Made by a program: the position numbers and the translations under genes
Notes under the pieces: generated by a model
The model's database searches: none
The model's input: only the letters and a program-made list of their open reading frames with translations
Told to the model about the DNA's origin: nothing
Origin: Diploptera punctata
Lineage: Eukaryota > Arthropoda > Insecta > Blattodea > Blaberidae
Direction of reading: 5' to 3'
DNA: 64,000 nucleotides
Assembly: GCA_030220185.1 (NCBI GenBank)
Contig: JASPKZ010007430.1
Location: forward strand, 637,001-701,000
Part shown: positions 46,860-59,374 of the stretch, one piece after another
Position numbering within the stretch: position 1 is the first letter of the stretch
How the letters are laid out: every line of letters starts with the position of its first letter

Positions 46860-47300
46860 TCATCATCATCACTCCAGGGATTAGGCAATTGCCCGTTCCG
46901 ACTTCATAATGCATCAGCCCAACATCTTCTAGGTCTTCCAACATTACGTCTTCCTCTTGCTTGATAATTTCTTGCTAACAATGGATATCTCTCCTTACTC
47001 ATTCCATCCATATGATCAATCCATTTCTGTCTGTAATTCGTGACCTTATCCAATAGAGGCTGTACTTTCAATTCTTCTCTTATATCCTCATTTCTTATTC
47101 TATCAAGTCTTGTACATCCTTTAACTTGTCTTAGGAACCTCATCTCCGTCGTCTGTATTCTATCGTTCTGTTTTTTCATTGGAGCCCAAGTTTCACATCC
47201 ATACAATATTGTGGGAACCGCCATAACATACATTTTTATCTTTGTTTCTTTTCTAATTTTATTTTTAAATGTTCTCTGTATTGTTCCACACACCGTCTGA
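46857..47300 (-). pseudogene. LINE 3' end (GAT-tail family), open frame
   Basis: Minus-strand frame of 129 codons: RTFKNKIRKETKIKMYVMAV, LYGCETWAPMKKQNDRIQTT, EMRFLRQVKGCTRLDRIRNE, WIDHMDGMSKERYPLL and GRRNVGRPRRCWADAL, then the (GAT)n tail. Clean but only the 3' end of the element. Same family as 1-625. Confidence 0.82.
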
Positions 47301-47304
47301 AATT

Positions 47305-47820
47305 TATTTATTTTGGAGTCAATATCTCTTTCATCTTACTGAGAAGCTTCATGGAAATCAGCCGGATTGTCATATATAGTACGTTTGGGAGATTACTCAG
47401 AATAAATGTTTCCGCGCCTGGTTATTTTAATTAATGCATTACACGCACGCTGCATGCTATGAAGTCCTCTTTATTTGCGACTCACTAACATGAGTCATAT
47501 GATTACCTGGTCACCTGGCTCAACCGTATAATGATTTTTTTGGTGTACATCATCAACACGATCTTTACTCAATTCAAGTCTTTTTTTTACCAGTGTAACT
47601 GAGGAGAAAAACAGTTGTCTCCAGCTTTCTTGCCGTGGATAAAATTGCTTCACTTGATGGAACATTGCGCACATTGAATGATATTTGAAATATCTGTGGC
47701 GTTTCAATAAATTAATTTATCCTCCAATATGTTTTTATAATTAAAACACGCTTCCGAATTGAGAACTGCTTGTTCATTTATGACTGTAAAACTAATTACT
47801 ATTAGATAATTTACTACTAC
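47305..47820. other. No recognised feature
   Basis: One minus-strand frame (47495-47707) has no family I can defend. Confidence 0.35.
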
Positions 47821-47825
47821 AGTGG

Positions 47826-48180
47826 CGCAGCCCAATGTTGAAATTTAGCCTCTCCTTTGTTAGGAGGTACTAGACCAAGTTCATTTAGTTATCTTATTTG
47901 CCCATACATGTTATCGATGGTATGTGGTTAGCATTCCGACTCAATGAGACATCTAGTAGGCAACTAAAGTATTGCTAGGATGATGAGGTCGGTAAATTTT
48001 GCTTAGAGGGCTTTTTATTCAGGCTTAAGGATCTTTTACGAGTCTGAAAATGTTCAGTCTCGGGACCCAGAATTTAAAGTCCCTCCCGGAGGGCTTGCTA
48101 CTGGATTTTCCATTCCAAAAAATCCATCGACCCGGCAGGGTTTGAACCCTCAACTCTTGGGACCACCGGGTCCAACCATT
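47826..48180 (-). mobile_element. SINE-A, decayed reverse copy
   Basis: AAATCCATCGACCCGGCAGG and GGTTTGAACCC (box B) at the right, AGCCCAATGTTGAAATTTAG at the left. Lies about 340 bp past the donor of the large SH2-gene exon. Confidence 0.8.
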
Positions 48181-48369
48181 AGTTAATATACTGGAGACTA
48201 ATTATTAATAGACAGCTATAGACCAACGAGATCATTGAACTCAATTTCAAAGTCTATTACTTTCCAAGGGGAAATTAGAAGTATTTTAAAGGTGTTCACT
48301 TTTTTATGGATCGTTCTGTGTTTAGTTTATAACTGTACCTAATTATAATTATTAACAAATAAATTACAT

Positions 48370-48480
48370 GTATTTGGGTCGACCGGTACCCTTGTCGTTT
48401 ACAGAGCTCTAAAAATACAGTGGCTTCATCTCATCTGATCCCTCGAGCGATCCTAAGTTGGACACGAATTGAGGATATTA
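48370..48480 (+). mobile_element. SINE-E 3' tail fragment
   Basis: GGCTTCATCTCATCTGATCC and GAATTGAGGATATTA match the end of the SINE at 56886. Its end is only about 40 bp from the SH2-gene splice donor. Confidence 0.65.
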
Positions 48481-48521
48481 TATTGTAAATTACATGCATA
48501 CTAAAGCTGAAGTTTGCTTAC

Positions 48522-51221
48522 CATTTGTAATAGAACGATCGGCGTCTCTGACGCTCTGACTAGATGATGCCTGAGAAACGCCGCTGGACTCGGTGCTAGT
48601 TTGTGGTGGTTGAGCTCGGAGTCGGCGCCTCAGCTTCGGCATGTCGAAAGGAAGATCATGGAGATCTACAGAGGTAGCGCTACCGGAAGTGCAAGTGTCC
48701 TGTTGGAGCAGGCGTCGACGTCGTAACTTTGGCATGTCGAACGGAAGATCTGAAAAGTCTGTTGCTGGGATTTCGTTGTCAATGGAGCCACCACACAGGT
48801 TGTTCGAATTCTCCGTATTGTTACTTTGTTTTCCGAACGAAAATGCAGTGATATTATATGTTTTATTTCCTTTCGTGCCCCCTCTGGATTCTATAGATAT
48901 ACCACTGTCTGAACCTTGGATCTCCGCTTCCCCCGATGAAGAAGATTGCTGCTGTTGTAGCGTAAGATTTATCAAATTTTTGTTTTGTGGGGTTCGTCTT
49001 TTCAATTTATTACCCGTTGCTTCTCCCCAACCTTGTGAATCTGTTGTTACTGTTTTAGTAGTAGATGAAGGCGAAGTTATCTGGTCTGTATCTTCTGGCG
49101 AAGCCTTCTGAGAATTATTATTTCTATTATTGTCCGAAGTTTCTGACACTGGTTCCTGCGAAGATTTGTCTGATATTGGGGATAAAATATGTAACTTATT
49201 ACTCTGGTGTGTAAAGAATCTGCCAGCAGAACCACTTCCTAATGGTGTTGCAGCACCAGAGCATTGGTGATGATGGTGATGGTGATGATAATGATAATAG
49301 TGATGAAGATGGTTATTAGAAGGACCACCCGCGCCAACACTACCTCCACCACTGCTACTAGCCGAGTCTGAACTATGCGAACTAAGTGAACTGCTTCGAT
49401 GACTTTCTGAACTTGTGGTACTACGATTTCCTTCACTAGTGCTACTTCGAATTGATTCCAAACTACCTCCACTGCTGCTAGTAGCCATACTTTCTGTACT
49501 CGAATATTTTGGCCTCACACCACAACGTCTATTAGCAGACGTTGGCCTACCCTTGAATTCCAAAATGGGTCCTGATTCTTGACTTATCGGACCTCTAGGT
49601 CTACCGCTGAAATCAACAATTTGCTCATCTTTTTCCGATCTTATTGGCCTGCCTTTAAATTCTAAGATAGTTTCTTCTTCTTGTTCCGCATCGCTTGGCC
49701 TACCTTTGAATTCCATTATTGATCCACCTCTTTCGGCAAACATGCTTCGAGGTCGTCCTTTAAATTCAGGTACATTTTCCTCCTGTTGCACCATGCTTCT
49801 TGGTCGACCTTTAAACTCCATTATGCTTCCCTTGCGAGAATCTGGATGCTCCCGAGCACGGAGGGACTTCACTGGGAGCCGCACATCCTTTAAACGAGGA
49901 TGGGCGGGACTTGTCGAGGGTAAATTTGGTGCACTTCGGATGCTGTTCATGGCAAGAATATCTTTGTTGTTGCCGTGAAATTTGGCTGGTAAAGGTGCTG
50001 TAGATGGCGGAGAAGGTGAATATCCACGAAGTGGAAGGGGAGGAGAAGGTTCTGGTTTTTCTTCTCCGCGATCTTCTAATTCAAGTCCGTCTAGATCTTG
50101 AGACAACGTCGTAGTGCTGCTGGCGGTGTCCGTCTGAAGCAATCGTCCAGGTATTGCTTTTGGACGATCTTTTACCAATTTTCCTCTTACGAGAGTAATC
50201 TTTCTTCTTTCCTTTGGCGTGAATACACCTACACTGTTGTTGGGATCGTTAGACGAAGTAGCATGTATTTTACTTCCAGCGTTTATAGAGGAAGACACTT
50301 TGCTATTTCCAAACATCTGCAGAACGGGATGATTTGTAACACGATCAACATCATCCAAATCATCATCCGACCTACTCACTTTGCAATCGAAGGCAGTTTC
50401 ATACAGATGACGTTGCCGTCCACTCATATCGTATCCGTATTCGTCCTCTCCCTCTTCTGGGACGTCGTAATCCACGGCTGGTTCCTCTAGTATTTCACGA
50501 GATCCATTATCTGGTTGTCGGTAATGGCGATGGTATTGATGATGAAGATGATGGAGATGATGGCTCCTGGGATCACAGTCTGTTACGTCGTCCACCTCGT
50601 CGTCATCTTCGTCGAGACACTGGCCACCCCCAGCGCACGCGCAGACTGACGGAAGGTCTTGGTGGCCCCTCAGTTGCCTGTGAGGGGGCATGAGGAGTGC
50701 GTCCCATTCGAGGAGGCAGGCCGCCAACAAGGATCCGGCACTAGAAGCAGCATTATGACTGCTGCCACTGCAGCTGCTAGAAGGAGTGATCTCTGAGAGA
50801 ATCAGGGACGACACGGATGCGTTCCCATCACCACCAGCGGGAGTATCTAGGCTCGAGCTCTTCCTGTAGAATCGAGGTTGTTGACGAGGGAATTTACGAG
50901 GAACGTCAGCGTGTTCTGGCTCGTTGTCTCGGAATAAATCACCGTAGTAGTATGGAGACGGGTTCCTACGAGTTGTTGTTGTCGGAGCTGCGGCTAACAA
51001 TTGACAATCGTCGGTCTTTGCAGTGTTTTCCTTATTTTTTTCTTCTTCTTGTTCTTCACGCTCGTATTCTGATTCTTCTCCTTGCACACATATTAGAGTA
51101 ATGCTTTTACTGGCGAGTTCAGCAGCTGGCGTTGTGGGAATGTTGTTGTCCTCGGGTAAACCGACATCTTCATATACGCCGTCGTCTTCGTCGTCTGGAG
51201 TCTTACCTTCTGAAGATCCAT
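48522..51221 (-). CDS. SHB/SHE/SHF-like SH2 adaptor: large N-terminal region exon
   Basis: This internal exon of 2700 bp encodes 899 complete residues with no stop. It is bounded by an acceptor (TTATTTCAG just above 51221) and a donor (GTAAGC just below 48522). It starts with the last two bases of a codon and ends with the first base of one. The protein is low-complexity and looks like a scaffold. It opens with an acidic segment containing VYEDVGLP, followed by SPYYYGDLF, then DYDVPEEGEDEYGYDM, all plausible phosphotyrosine sites as in SHB-family adaptors. The middle has six [ED]F[KS]GRP repeats spaced 15-20 residues apart. Ser-, His- and Gln-rich runs follow, and two DLPFDMPKLRRR boxes lie near the end. 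There is no catalytic domain. The exon joins in phase to the exon at 18756-18906, which ties it to the SH2 exons. The N-terminus is missing because the reading frame is open through the acceptor, so at least one upstream exon exists. Function is inferred: signalling scaffold or adaptor at the membrane or cytoskeleton. Confidence 0.88.
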
Positions 51222-51224
51222 CTG

Positions 51225-51480
51225 AAATAACAAACGAATGTTTTTAAAATAAATCTCATTTTTACATTTGTAAGTTCAAAATAGCCTCTTCAAAAAAAAA
51301 ACTAAATGTATCAATTATTCACAATACTATTTTTTTAAACTTAATTTAATGACTAGGCCTGATACATTGGAGCAGTTGTATTAGTATTAAGGCATTATAT
51401 GGTTTAATGTCTATAACAGAGTACACAACATATCTGAGACATTTTAAACTCTGTTTGCAGTTCATCTGGAGAGGTAAATA
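51225..51480. other. Intron upstream of the large exon
   Basis: AT-rich sequence with a pyrimidine-rich stretch (on the minus strand) before the acceptor. No exon seen. Confidence 0.5.
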
Positions 51481-51485
51481 ATAGA

Positions 51486-51708
<223 letters not shown>

Positions 51709-51849
51709 AGTTTTATTTATTATGGCAGAGTTAAGGCCATAAGGCCTTCTCTTCCATTCAACGAGCACAATTACAAAAAAAAAATATTTGACAATATAGA
51801 TATACACTATACTAATTATAAAGAGTTAAAGATATATTAAAGGTAGTAA

Positions 51850-52865
51850 TGTAAATAGGAATGGAAATACAGAGATCAAATACTTCAAAACATGAAAGTT
51901 TTTGAATATCTTGGTACGACATTGAAAATGAACGGAAAGTGGAAGAAACATATTGATATAGCATTATTCAAAGGGAGGGGACAACTTAATAGTATTCTCA
52001 GTATTCTGGGTAGAGTGCCCGATATTCCAGTTAGTACGTTAGAAAAATGTATGGAGCGATGGTGAGGCCAGTAATGCACTATGGTAGTGAGATTTGGGGA
52101 TTTCAAAGAACGGAGATACTAAATAAGGTATATACGCATTTTCTAAATTATATTACAGGACTTAGTAAGGCCGTTTCTAACAGTGGAATTTTATATTAAT
52201 TTGGGTCATTTCAGGACGACATAAACTGCAAAATTCGTGTACTCAAGTACTGGTTGCGGCTAATCCTAGGTGAACAAACAATGCTCAGAGCAACTTGTTA
52301 GACCACCAAATTAAAAACGCAAATGTGAAATTCTGGGCAGACGAGGTTAGAAGAGAACTCCAAAAGATGGGATGGGCTCGGTATGGGGAAAAGGGACTGA
52401 AAATCGCAAGAATGTGTGGAGAAAAATAATGAAGAGGTACTTAGATATAAACCGACAAAATATCTTGGCCGAATGTGTGGGAAAACGATCACCGTTTTTA
52501 CAAAGAGAACTAAACAAGTTTGGGGAAATTAATCTTATATACTCAATGTAGGATTTAAAGAGAGATCAGGGCTTGCTTGGTTCAGGTTAGGGGCATGGAA
52601 ATTAAAAAAAAATAGCGGCGATCACGATATGCGAATATGTCCAATGTGCGGGAGCTTTGAAGACGAGATACATACGTATATTAGGAAAATGTAACGATTT
52701 GGAATATTGGAGGCGTCAGTTATTACCGGAAATATTTCTAAATTCAAATCGTGAAAGATTGGCATGCTACGAGTTATTGGTAAGCCCAGAAAATTGGACA
52801 AACGTGGGTAGATTTCTGGACAAAACGTGGAAAATAAGAACAACACTCATTCATGAATAAATAAA
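51850..52865 (+). pseudogene. LINE C-terminal region, third type
   Basis: Decayed text: KVFEYLGTTLKMNGKWKKHI, RGQLNSILSILGRVPDIPVS, then YLDINRQNILAECVGKRSPF and a CPMCGSFEDEIHTY box that fits the C-terminal zinc-knuckle type CxxC...H region of some LINEs. Multiple stops. Not closely similar to the other LINEs here. Confidence 0.65.
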
Positions 52866-53171
52866 TATGTTAACAAATTGCAATACCATTAATTCTTAAT
52901 AATTCTACATAACTAAGTTAATGTATAATGTAATTGCATTCTTATCTAATTGTAATATTATTATGTTTTCTTTTTTGTTTTAAGTATATTATTACCAAAC
53001 ATCAACTTATTGTAACGGACTGTCAACAGCACGTACGGCTTACTGCCCGCGCGACTCATATTTGTAAATAACATTGTATCTTACTTTTAGTCTAATAAAG
53101 TCCTTATGTAAAGTCCTTAAAATTTTATGTACAAACAATATTTTTAAGATAATAACAATACTAACGACAAC

Positions 53172-53177
<6 letters not shown>

Positions 53178-53239
<62 letters not shown>

Positions 53240-53240
53240 T
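53178..53240. repeat. (AAT)n microsatellite
   Basis: 63 bp of AAT, directly left of a MITE-like fragment. Confidence 0.95.
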
Positions 53241-53259
53241 AAAGATGAAAATAGTATAT

Positions 53260-53470
53260 ATGCGCAGATTTTGAGTACGAATTTCTAGTAATAAATATTG
53301 ACCAAAAGAACAGAAATGTAATTTTAAAAAAAATATGAAGAAGTTTATTCTTCCGATATTTTACAATGACAAGATCATTTACCTGACATTTATGCAGCAC
53401 ACATGAGACATGAAATTGCGCAACTCTTTTCTTTTCCCTTGGTCACTCTTAGCAGAAATTAAATTAAAAG
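53260..53470. mobile_element. MITE-like element, partial copy 4
   Basis: TATATGCGCAGATTTTGAGT, TTTTACAATGACAAGATCAT and GAGACATGAAATTGCGC match the left half of the copy at 33345. Confidence 0.65.
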
Positions 53471-53479
53471 ATAAAAAAA

Positions 53480-53810
53480 AGTGAACAAATAGAGGCTGCA
53501 GAAATGAAGACGTTGAGAGCAATAGTAGGATACCAAAGGACCGATAAAAAGAAAAACGAAGATATAGGAACAGAAATTAATGTATTTAATCTCTGTGAAA
53601 GAATAAAATACTATCAAAATGCTTGCCTTTAGCACGTATTACGAATGAATGAACAGCGCATACTAAGAAGAATGTATAATTATAAACCAAAAGGGAGAAG
53701 ATTGTTGGGAAGACCATTGAAGAGATGGAAGGACCAATTCGACCTATAATGAGATCGGAACAGGCCATTGGGCTTAAACCTTGTTGTTGATGATGATGAT
53801 GATGAAGAAA
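53480..53810 (+). pseudogene. LINE 3' end (GAT-tail family)
   Basis: Encodes IEAAEMKTLRAIVGYQRTD-type text and ends TTGTTGTTGATGATGATGAT. The last 200 bp are nearly identical to 29765-29965. Confidence 0.78.
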
Positions 53811-53949
53811 ATGAAGTAAATATTTGTTATTAATGTTTGGGAACACGATTGATATTAATGGGACATTAATTGTTTTATTTGAGAAGAATCACGAAAAATA
53901 TCTGCAAATTGAATAAGAAATTGAGGGAGAAGTAACTAAAAATGACATA

Positions 53950-54355
53950 CTAATAATACATAAAGTTGGTAGTGATATGAATTAGGATAGCAAACTTACC
54001 GCAATACGGTACGCGAAAACAAAGTATAATCCACATCTGTCTTTAAAACTTAGATAACTAAAATACCTCACCCTAACCTTATATTTGTCCATTTTTGTAG
54101 CATTATGCCATTGTAAAGCGTAATTATGCAAGAAAAAACACATGATAAACATGTCGGTAGCACGACATGCAGCTCTGGTTAAAACGATAAATATCGGTAA
54201 CATGTTTTCCGTTCAAATGAGTATATCCTGTCACTAGCGCTAACATTGAAACATAAAAAATACAACCTTAATTAATTTGATCAAGAATACATTTCAGACA
54301 TGGCAGTTTTCTAAACTGTTTGCTTGCATTTAAACATTAGTATATTATGCTATAC
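53950..54355. other. No recognised feature
   Basis: 53985-54090 resembles 21900-21990 (GCCAACTTACGAGAATACG and GCAAACTTACCGCAATACG), so an uncharacterised low-copy repeat is likely. Confidence 0.4.
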
Positions 54356-54357
54356 AG

Positions 54358-54590
54358 CAAACCTGAATAAAAAGGCCTCTAATTTAACATACCTTTATCC
54401 ATCCAACTAATACTTTAGTTGTCTGTTAGATGTCTCATTGAGGCAATGTGCTAACCACATGTCACTCGAAGATATCTGTAGATAAATAAAATTAACTAAA
54501 TTAGATTGTCAAGAAACCCCTGCTACGGAGCACCCGTATCCCCACGAGGAGCGTATGGGCTATACACACACATGTTATGCAGTTAGCTTA
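54358..54590 (+). mobile_element. SINE-A 3' fragment
   Basis: CCTGAATAAAAAGGCCTCTA, then AGATGTCTCATTGAGGCAAT, follow the SINE-A body. Headless. Confidence 0.65.
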
Positions 54591-54705
54591 GCTTCATTTT
54601 TTTTTCCAAATCCAGAAATATATTTTAATTTGGATTATTTCCTATTATATTTATAGTAAATAAAAATACAACACTTTCAGATTAGTAACTGAAAACACTA
54701 AACAT

Positions 54706-54880
54706 GATCCACCGCTATGGTCACGGGGTAACGTCGTTGCCACCTACACAGCGAGCCCTGGTTCGATTCCCGGTTGGGACACATTTCCTGTTAAATTTTT
54801 TCCCCCAGTTTTTCCTCACCTGTAAGACAAATGCCAGGAAACTGTAAGGCCCAAAATTGTCCCCGAACATCATCAGAGCG
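54706..54880 (+). mobile_element. SINE-C head fragment
   Basis: ATCCACCGCTATGGTCACGG, GGTTCGATTCCCGGTTGGG and CCTCACCTGTAAGACAAATG. Truncated before the LINE-like 3' part. Confidence 0.75.
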
Positions 54881-54884
54881 TCGA

Positions 54885-55555
54885 AATTACTAATATCATA
54901 TTCAGTTTTAGTGCCAATATACGAATAAATGGCGTGTCTTTTCTTAAATGTCCGTGTTGTCTCGGAAGTGACCCTGACATTGAGCTAACCACTCATTTGA
55001 GGAAGTCCTCCATGTTCTCGTGTGGTCAAAAAGGGAGTATGGAGTTTCAAATCCTCTCCTAACAGGTCGTATCTCTGCAACGTCCGAAAGAGAGATTAAA
55101 ACTAATAATATTCTTTATCAATAATGAGACAAACAGCCTGTACGTGATAAAATTAACCAGTTGTTTGTATAAATAATTACACTTAGACTGAGAGGCGTAT
55201 TGTTATATGAACAAAAAATCACGAAAAAGTTGTGTTAATGTGCAACTCAGGGGGAACTTCAGGAACAAATTAAGATATTTCTGGAACGATATCATCAATA
55301 AAAGATGATATCCTTCTAGAACAGAAGTGGTCATGCCATGTGGTGTTAATGGCGTCAATGCATCAAACAAACATGACATTTACGGCCAGTAAAGGCCCTC
55401 TAGGGGGCAGGAATTGAGAAGATTCAATCAAGAGAATGGATGCAGCTACTTTAAACAGTTTCGATGCTTTTCCCTTGCCTGTGATCGAAAAATATGTTCC
55501 TAAAACTGATATCAGAGAGCCCTTCCTTAGTTTGTGTAGTACCTAGTATACGTGG
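54885..55555. other. No recognised feature
   Basis: Nothing supported. Confidence 0.35.
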
Positions 55556-55574
55556 ATACATGTGAAACTTATAT

Positions 55575-56168
55575 CAGTATACAGAGGTAGATGTAATATA
55601 GTCCTCTAGTTTTACTGTCTTATGGTCTTTAAGTCACAAATGTACGGTTTTCTCAGAAAAAATACACAGAAGTGTTTTAGGACATTACTTTATAATGACG
55701 GAGAGTATTGGTCTCAATTTCACATAGTGCCGTGGAATGAAACAACTCAATTCTTGAGTATTTTTAAAAAAATAAAATACACAGTAAGCACATTGCAGTG
55801 TTGCCAATTCTGCTTGCATGATATTAATAAAAATGTTTATTTAATTCTGTTCCTTTTAATTATTTTCTGCTAAACATACCACGGGAACAAAAAGTAACGG
55901 AAGAAAGAATTGTCTCCTTTCACGTCTCGTATGTACTGTATGAAATTAGACTAATATTTGCCATCATTATAAAGTTGTTCTTGTATTCTTTTTTTGTAAT
56001 TTTTAATGAGAAAATAACTTATTTGTGGCATAAAATGTATCCTATAAGATATTTTGATTGTATTTACCACAAGGGATTCATATCTAAAATCTGCGCAATT
56101 ATAGAGTATTACTTCCACTCTGTATATGCAGCTATAGATATTTACTTCCACTCTGTATATGTACCTCT
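55575..56168. mobile_element. MITE-like element, fullest copy
   Basis: The right end (ATCTAAAATCTGCGCAAT, then TTACTTCCACTCTGTATATG, partly duplicated) is the complement of the family's left end. The left end is ATACAGAGGTAGATGTAAT. The middle shows the palindromic pair GACATTACTTTATAATGACG and CATCATTATAAAGTTG. About 590 bp. Confidence 0.7.
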
Positions 56169-56419
56169 TTAATAGGTCATGAAGACACATGAGGTATGGT
56201 CGCAAGGACCTACGTTTCTTAGCCAACGACCATAATTGTATCGATTCCTATGTTCGCTGCAGTTAAGTGTTTAATTTAAGTTATAAATTAATTAACTGCT
56301 TTGAAATAATTATTTAAATTAAAACGCACGTCAAGCAGAAATACATTTTTTGAGGTCAGCGAGATGTTCAGAAAAAATAGAAACAACGTAATACGGGGAA
56401 AAAGAATGTTAAGTATTCG

Positions 56420-56715
56420 GCGTTATATTATGTCAGATACTAAGCAACTGATTTGATATGTGGACATAAGAAGAATGGAAGAAGAAAGGTTACATAGAAG
56501 AGTGTTGGAATGGTGTCCGACTTGGAGAAAAAGAAAAGGAAGATCTCGCAATTCATGGATCAATGGTATAAGAACAGGAATGACTGAACGAATACTAGAC
56601 GATATGGAATGGATGGACAGAAACGAGTGGAGAAGAAAATTAATCGTACTCAGATTATGGTTAATGTTATTCTTCCTCCTCATTCTTGATTTACCTCTTG
56701 TTTTCCTCCAATGAA
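56420..56715 (+). pseudogene. LINE 3' fragment
   Basis: RRMEEERLHRRVLEWCPTWR, then RKRKGRSRNSWINGIRTGM and NEWRRKLI. This is the distal C-terminal end of a LINE pol protein. Confidence 0.7.
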
Positions 56716-56724
56716 TTTTCATGC

Positions 56725-57500
56725 TTCTTTTTCCTTCCTCTCTCATGCCATAAATCCTGCCCATCGAATTCTACGAAATTTAACTTTCCTTATTACATCT
56801 GCTGTCCCATAAAGGTCATGCAGCTCACTTATCCAGTTTTCTTGATTCATTCATCTCTCATTGGTACAAACATGTTCCTAGGCACTTATCCTCCGTGGCG
56901 CAAGCGGTTAGATGCTCGCCTCTCACAGGTCCTGAGATCGAGTCTCGGTCACTCCATGTGGGCTTAGTGGTGGATGAAACGGACTTGGGCAGGTTTTTCT
57001 CAGGATTTCTCCCGTTTTCCCCTGCCACAAATTTAATTCCACCATTTCTACATGCTCATCTCATCCATTTCGTTTCATTTCGTTCATCCGCCCCTGCGAT
57101 GGCGCATTAGGGATGGTCAACCGGCATCGTTGTAGTTCACAGACCTCCATAAATATAGGGGCTTCATCTCATCTCATTCCTTGACCCGACCCTGAGTTGG
57201 ACAAGCGTTGAGGATATTTATATTTTTTGCTCGTAACTTTTCCTCCTTTCTTTAAGTAAGATACCATATTTCGCATTCATATACTGCATTCTAGTTGGAA
57301 GAATCGCTGTTTTATAAATTTTTAATTTAGCATTTTTTTAAGAGACGTTGAGATAACAAGAGTCCCTGTATTGCATAATAGGATGCGTTTTCAGAGCTGA
57401 ACTTATTTGTAATTTCTTTCTACACTTCATTCCTGTTCGTAATTATTGTTCTCAGGTATGTTAATACCTCCACTTCTTCAAAATTTCCCTAATTTGTTAC
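56725..57500 (-). pseudogene. Reverse LINE (AGTT-tail family) split by SINE-E
   Basis: Blocks 56725-56885 and 57236-57500 read continuously in reverse (AAATTTAACTTTCCTTATTA; CTTCAAAATTTCCCTAATTT) once the SINE at 56886-57235 is removed. Confidence 0.78.
56886..57235 (+). mobile_element. tRNA-derived SINE, family E
   Basis: Head CCGTGGCGCAAGCGGTTAGA with box B GATCGAGTCTCGG (degenerate). The body has CTCCCGTTTTCCCCTGCCAC and the 3' end has GGGGCTTCATCTCATCTCAT, then GCGTTGAGGATATTTAT. Tail fragments lie at 12001 and 48370. Confidence 0.85.
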
Positions 57501-57504
57501 CAAT

Positions 57505-58560
57505 AAAGTCGATATAAAAGAATTAAATACTATTTAAATTATTTAGCAATACAGATCCTTAATATTCAGCACAAAAAAGTTTTCAGTTATAACAGAGATA
57601 TGACCAGTACACGTGTAGTAGTCCTTAAACAATAAAAGGAGAAACGGATGTAGCTAGGGGTTGTGTGTATATTCGATATTCTGGAGATAGAAATCTGAAG
57701 CCGGGAAACTTTGTTAAAGTTCGAGTTTAGTGACATTGACTGATGGCGATTTCTGTTCCGATCTTGTTTATTGTGTTGGAGTGAGCGATCTGTTTCAAGC
57801 GCGGGAGAATGCAATTCTTCCTATTTAAGTAATACACAACCTGCCCTTAACAACATTACCACCTCCCCAAAACTAACTTCAGCTCAATTCTGTTCCTGGT
57901 TGCCATTATTTTCATCTGTTAATTCAAGAAGAAATCTTATATACGCCATTATAAGGGGATAATTAATCATTATTTCGCAAAGAAAGTTAAAAGTAGCTGC
58001 TAAAACAAAAATACCAACAATTTAATATTGAAAATGGCGTGTTTAATAACACTGGTCAACATGATTGTTGTCTCATGAGTACCAATAGTTGTACTTAATG
58101 CAGTTTTTTTATCGTGTTTTCAAATATGTATTCGGAATTTCTCCATCACCCACAGTTTTTTTTATTTCAATTTCATTTAATGGATTTAAATAATTACTTT
58201 TTTATTAAAGTTTTTTCGTCCATTTGTCCATTGTAAAATAAAACCAAATGAACTATGGAAAAGAGATATCAAGGCAAATGGAATCCTAATATGCTGGCCG
58301 ATTATTGTTGGACCATCAAGAGGGATGCTCCACAGGTGAAATATAGCAGAAAATCGTCATTTATTACTTTCTAGGTGAGTCCGAATGTTCGAATATTGTG
58401 TAGTTTCGAATGTAGAAAATATTAAAGTGTTTGAAATTATAAATGCCTGTCTCTCGGAAACCTTGCGTGATGGAGAAAAACCGATATCATATTTCAATTC
58501 AGGAGAAAAAAATACTATCAGAATCACATATTTTTCTTTCTGAGACAAAAAAAAATCGTT
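57505..58560. other. No recognised feature
   Basis: An upstream exon of the SH2 gene could lie here on the minus strand, but I see no frame with supporting splice sites. Confidence 0.35.
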
Positions 58561-58569
58561 TTTGTTGCT

Positions 58570-59295
58570 CAGTGTAATTTGTTTGCTGATTTGGACATAA
58601 GAGGCACTATGTATTATAAATTTGTACTAATTATTGCCTATGCAGATGGCATTGACGTAATTGAAAGAACGCAGTCAGCAAATAAAGAATCCATTATAAG
58701 ATTTGAAAATGCTGCTAGGAAAATGAATTTGCAAATTAATCAATATAAGGATAAATATATGTCATTTCCAGCAAGGACTGTACATGTTATCCATCGCATA
58801 TTGTAATAGATTCATTCAAATTCCAAACTGTTCATACATTTAAATATTTGGGCTCAGAAATTACTTGCAAGAATGACAATCATATAGAAATTCAAAAACG
58901 CATAATAATTGCAAACAGATGTTTCTTTGCATTTAGAAAATATCTAAGATCACACTTAATAACAAAGAAAATTAAGTTACTGATTTATAAAACTCTTATG
59001 AGACCAGTAATTACGTACGCGTCAGAAACTTGGACAATTTTAAAGTCAGATGAGAAATCTCTGGCTACTTTTGAAAGGAAGATATTAAGGATATTGAGGG
59101 AAGGAAATGCTTTAGACAGAGACCTTTGGCGACAAATCACTTTGGGTTGAAGGAGAAACACTGTATTATGGAATATTCCTAATAAAAAAATAATAACATT
59201 GGAAAACATTAGCTTAAGATAGGGTTGTATGAAGAGGTTATGTCCGCGCAACCATGGATCTATGGGTTCGATAATGCCAGTGAGGTAGTTAATAA
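58570..59295 (+). pseudogene. LINE reverse transcriptase fragment
   Basis: IIAYADGIDVIERTQSANKE (catalytic YADD box as YADG), KMNLQINQYKDKYMSF, HTFKYLGSEITCKNDNHIEI and RPVITYASETWTILKSDEKS. It then joins the 3' end (GTCCGCGCAACCATGGATCT, GATAATGCCAGTGAGGTAGT). Altered catalytic box and several breaks. Confidence 0.78.
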
Positions 59296-59309
59296 TTATG
59301 ATGATGATT

Positions 59310-59312
59310 ATG

Positions 59313-59365
<53 letters not shown>

Positions 59366-59370
59366 AATAA
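59310..59370. repeat. (AAT)n microsatellite
   Basis: AAT array directly after the 3' end of the LINE fragment. Confidence 0.95.
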
Positions 59371-59374
59371 TGTT

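Noticed and set aside
47495..47707. Minus-strand frame (SWRQLFFSSVTLVKKRLELS, then YTVEPGDQVII) with a faint resemblance to an integrase tail
   Set aside because: Only 70 residues, no catalytic motif, no flanking element ends.
48641..51247. Plus-strand frames opposite the large SH2-gene exon
   Set aside because: They are antisense shadows. The minus strand has the splice sites and in-phase joining to the SH2 exons.
57587..57962. Possible upstream exon of the SH2 gene
   Set aside because: No phase-compatible donor, no recognisable motif and no conservation argument.
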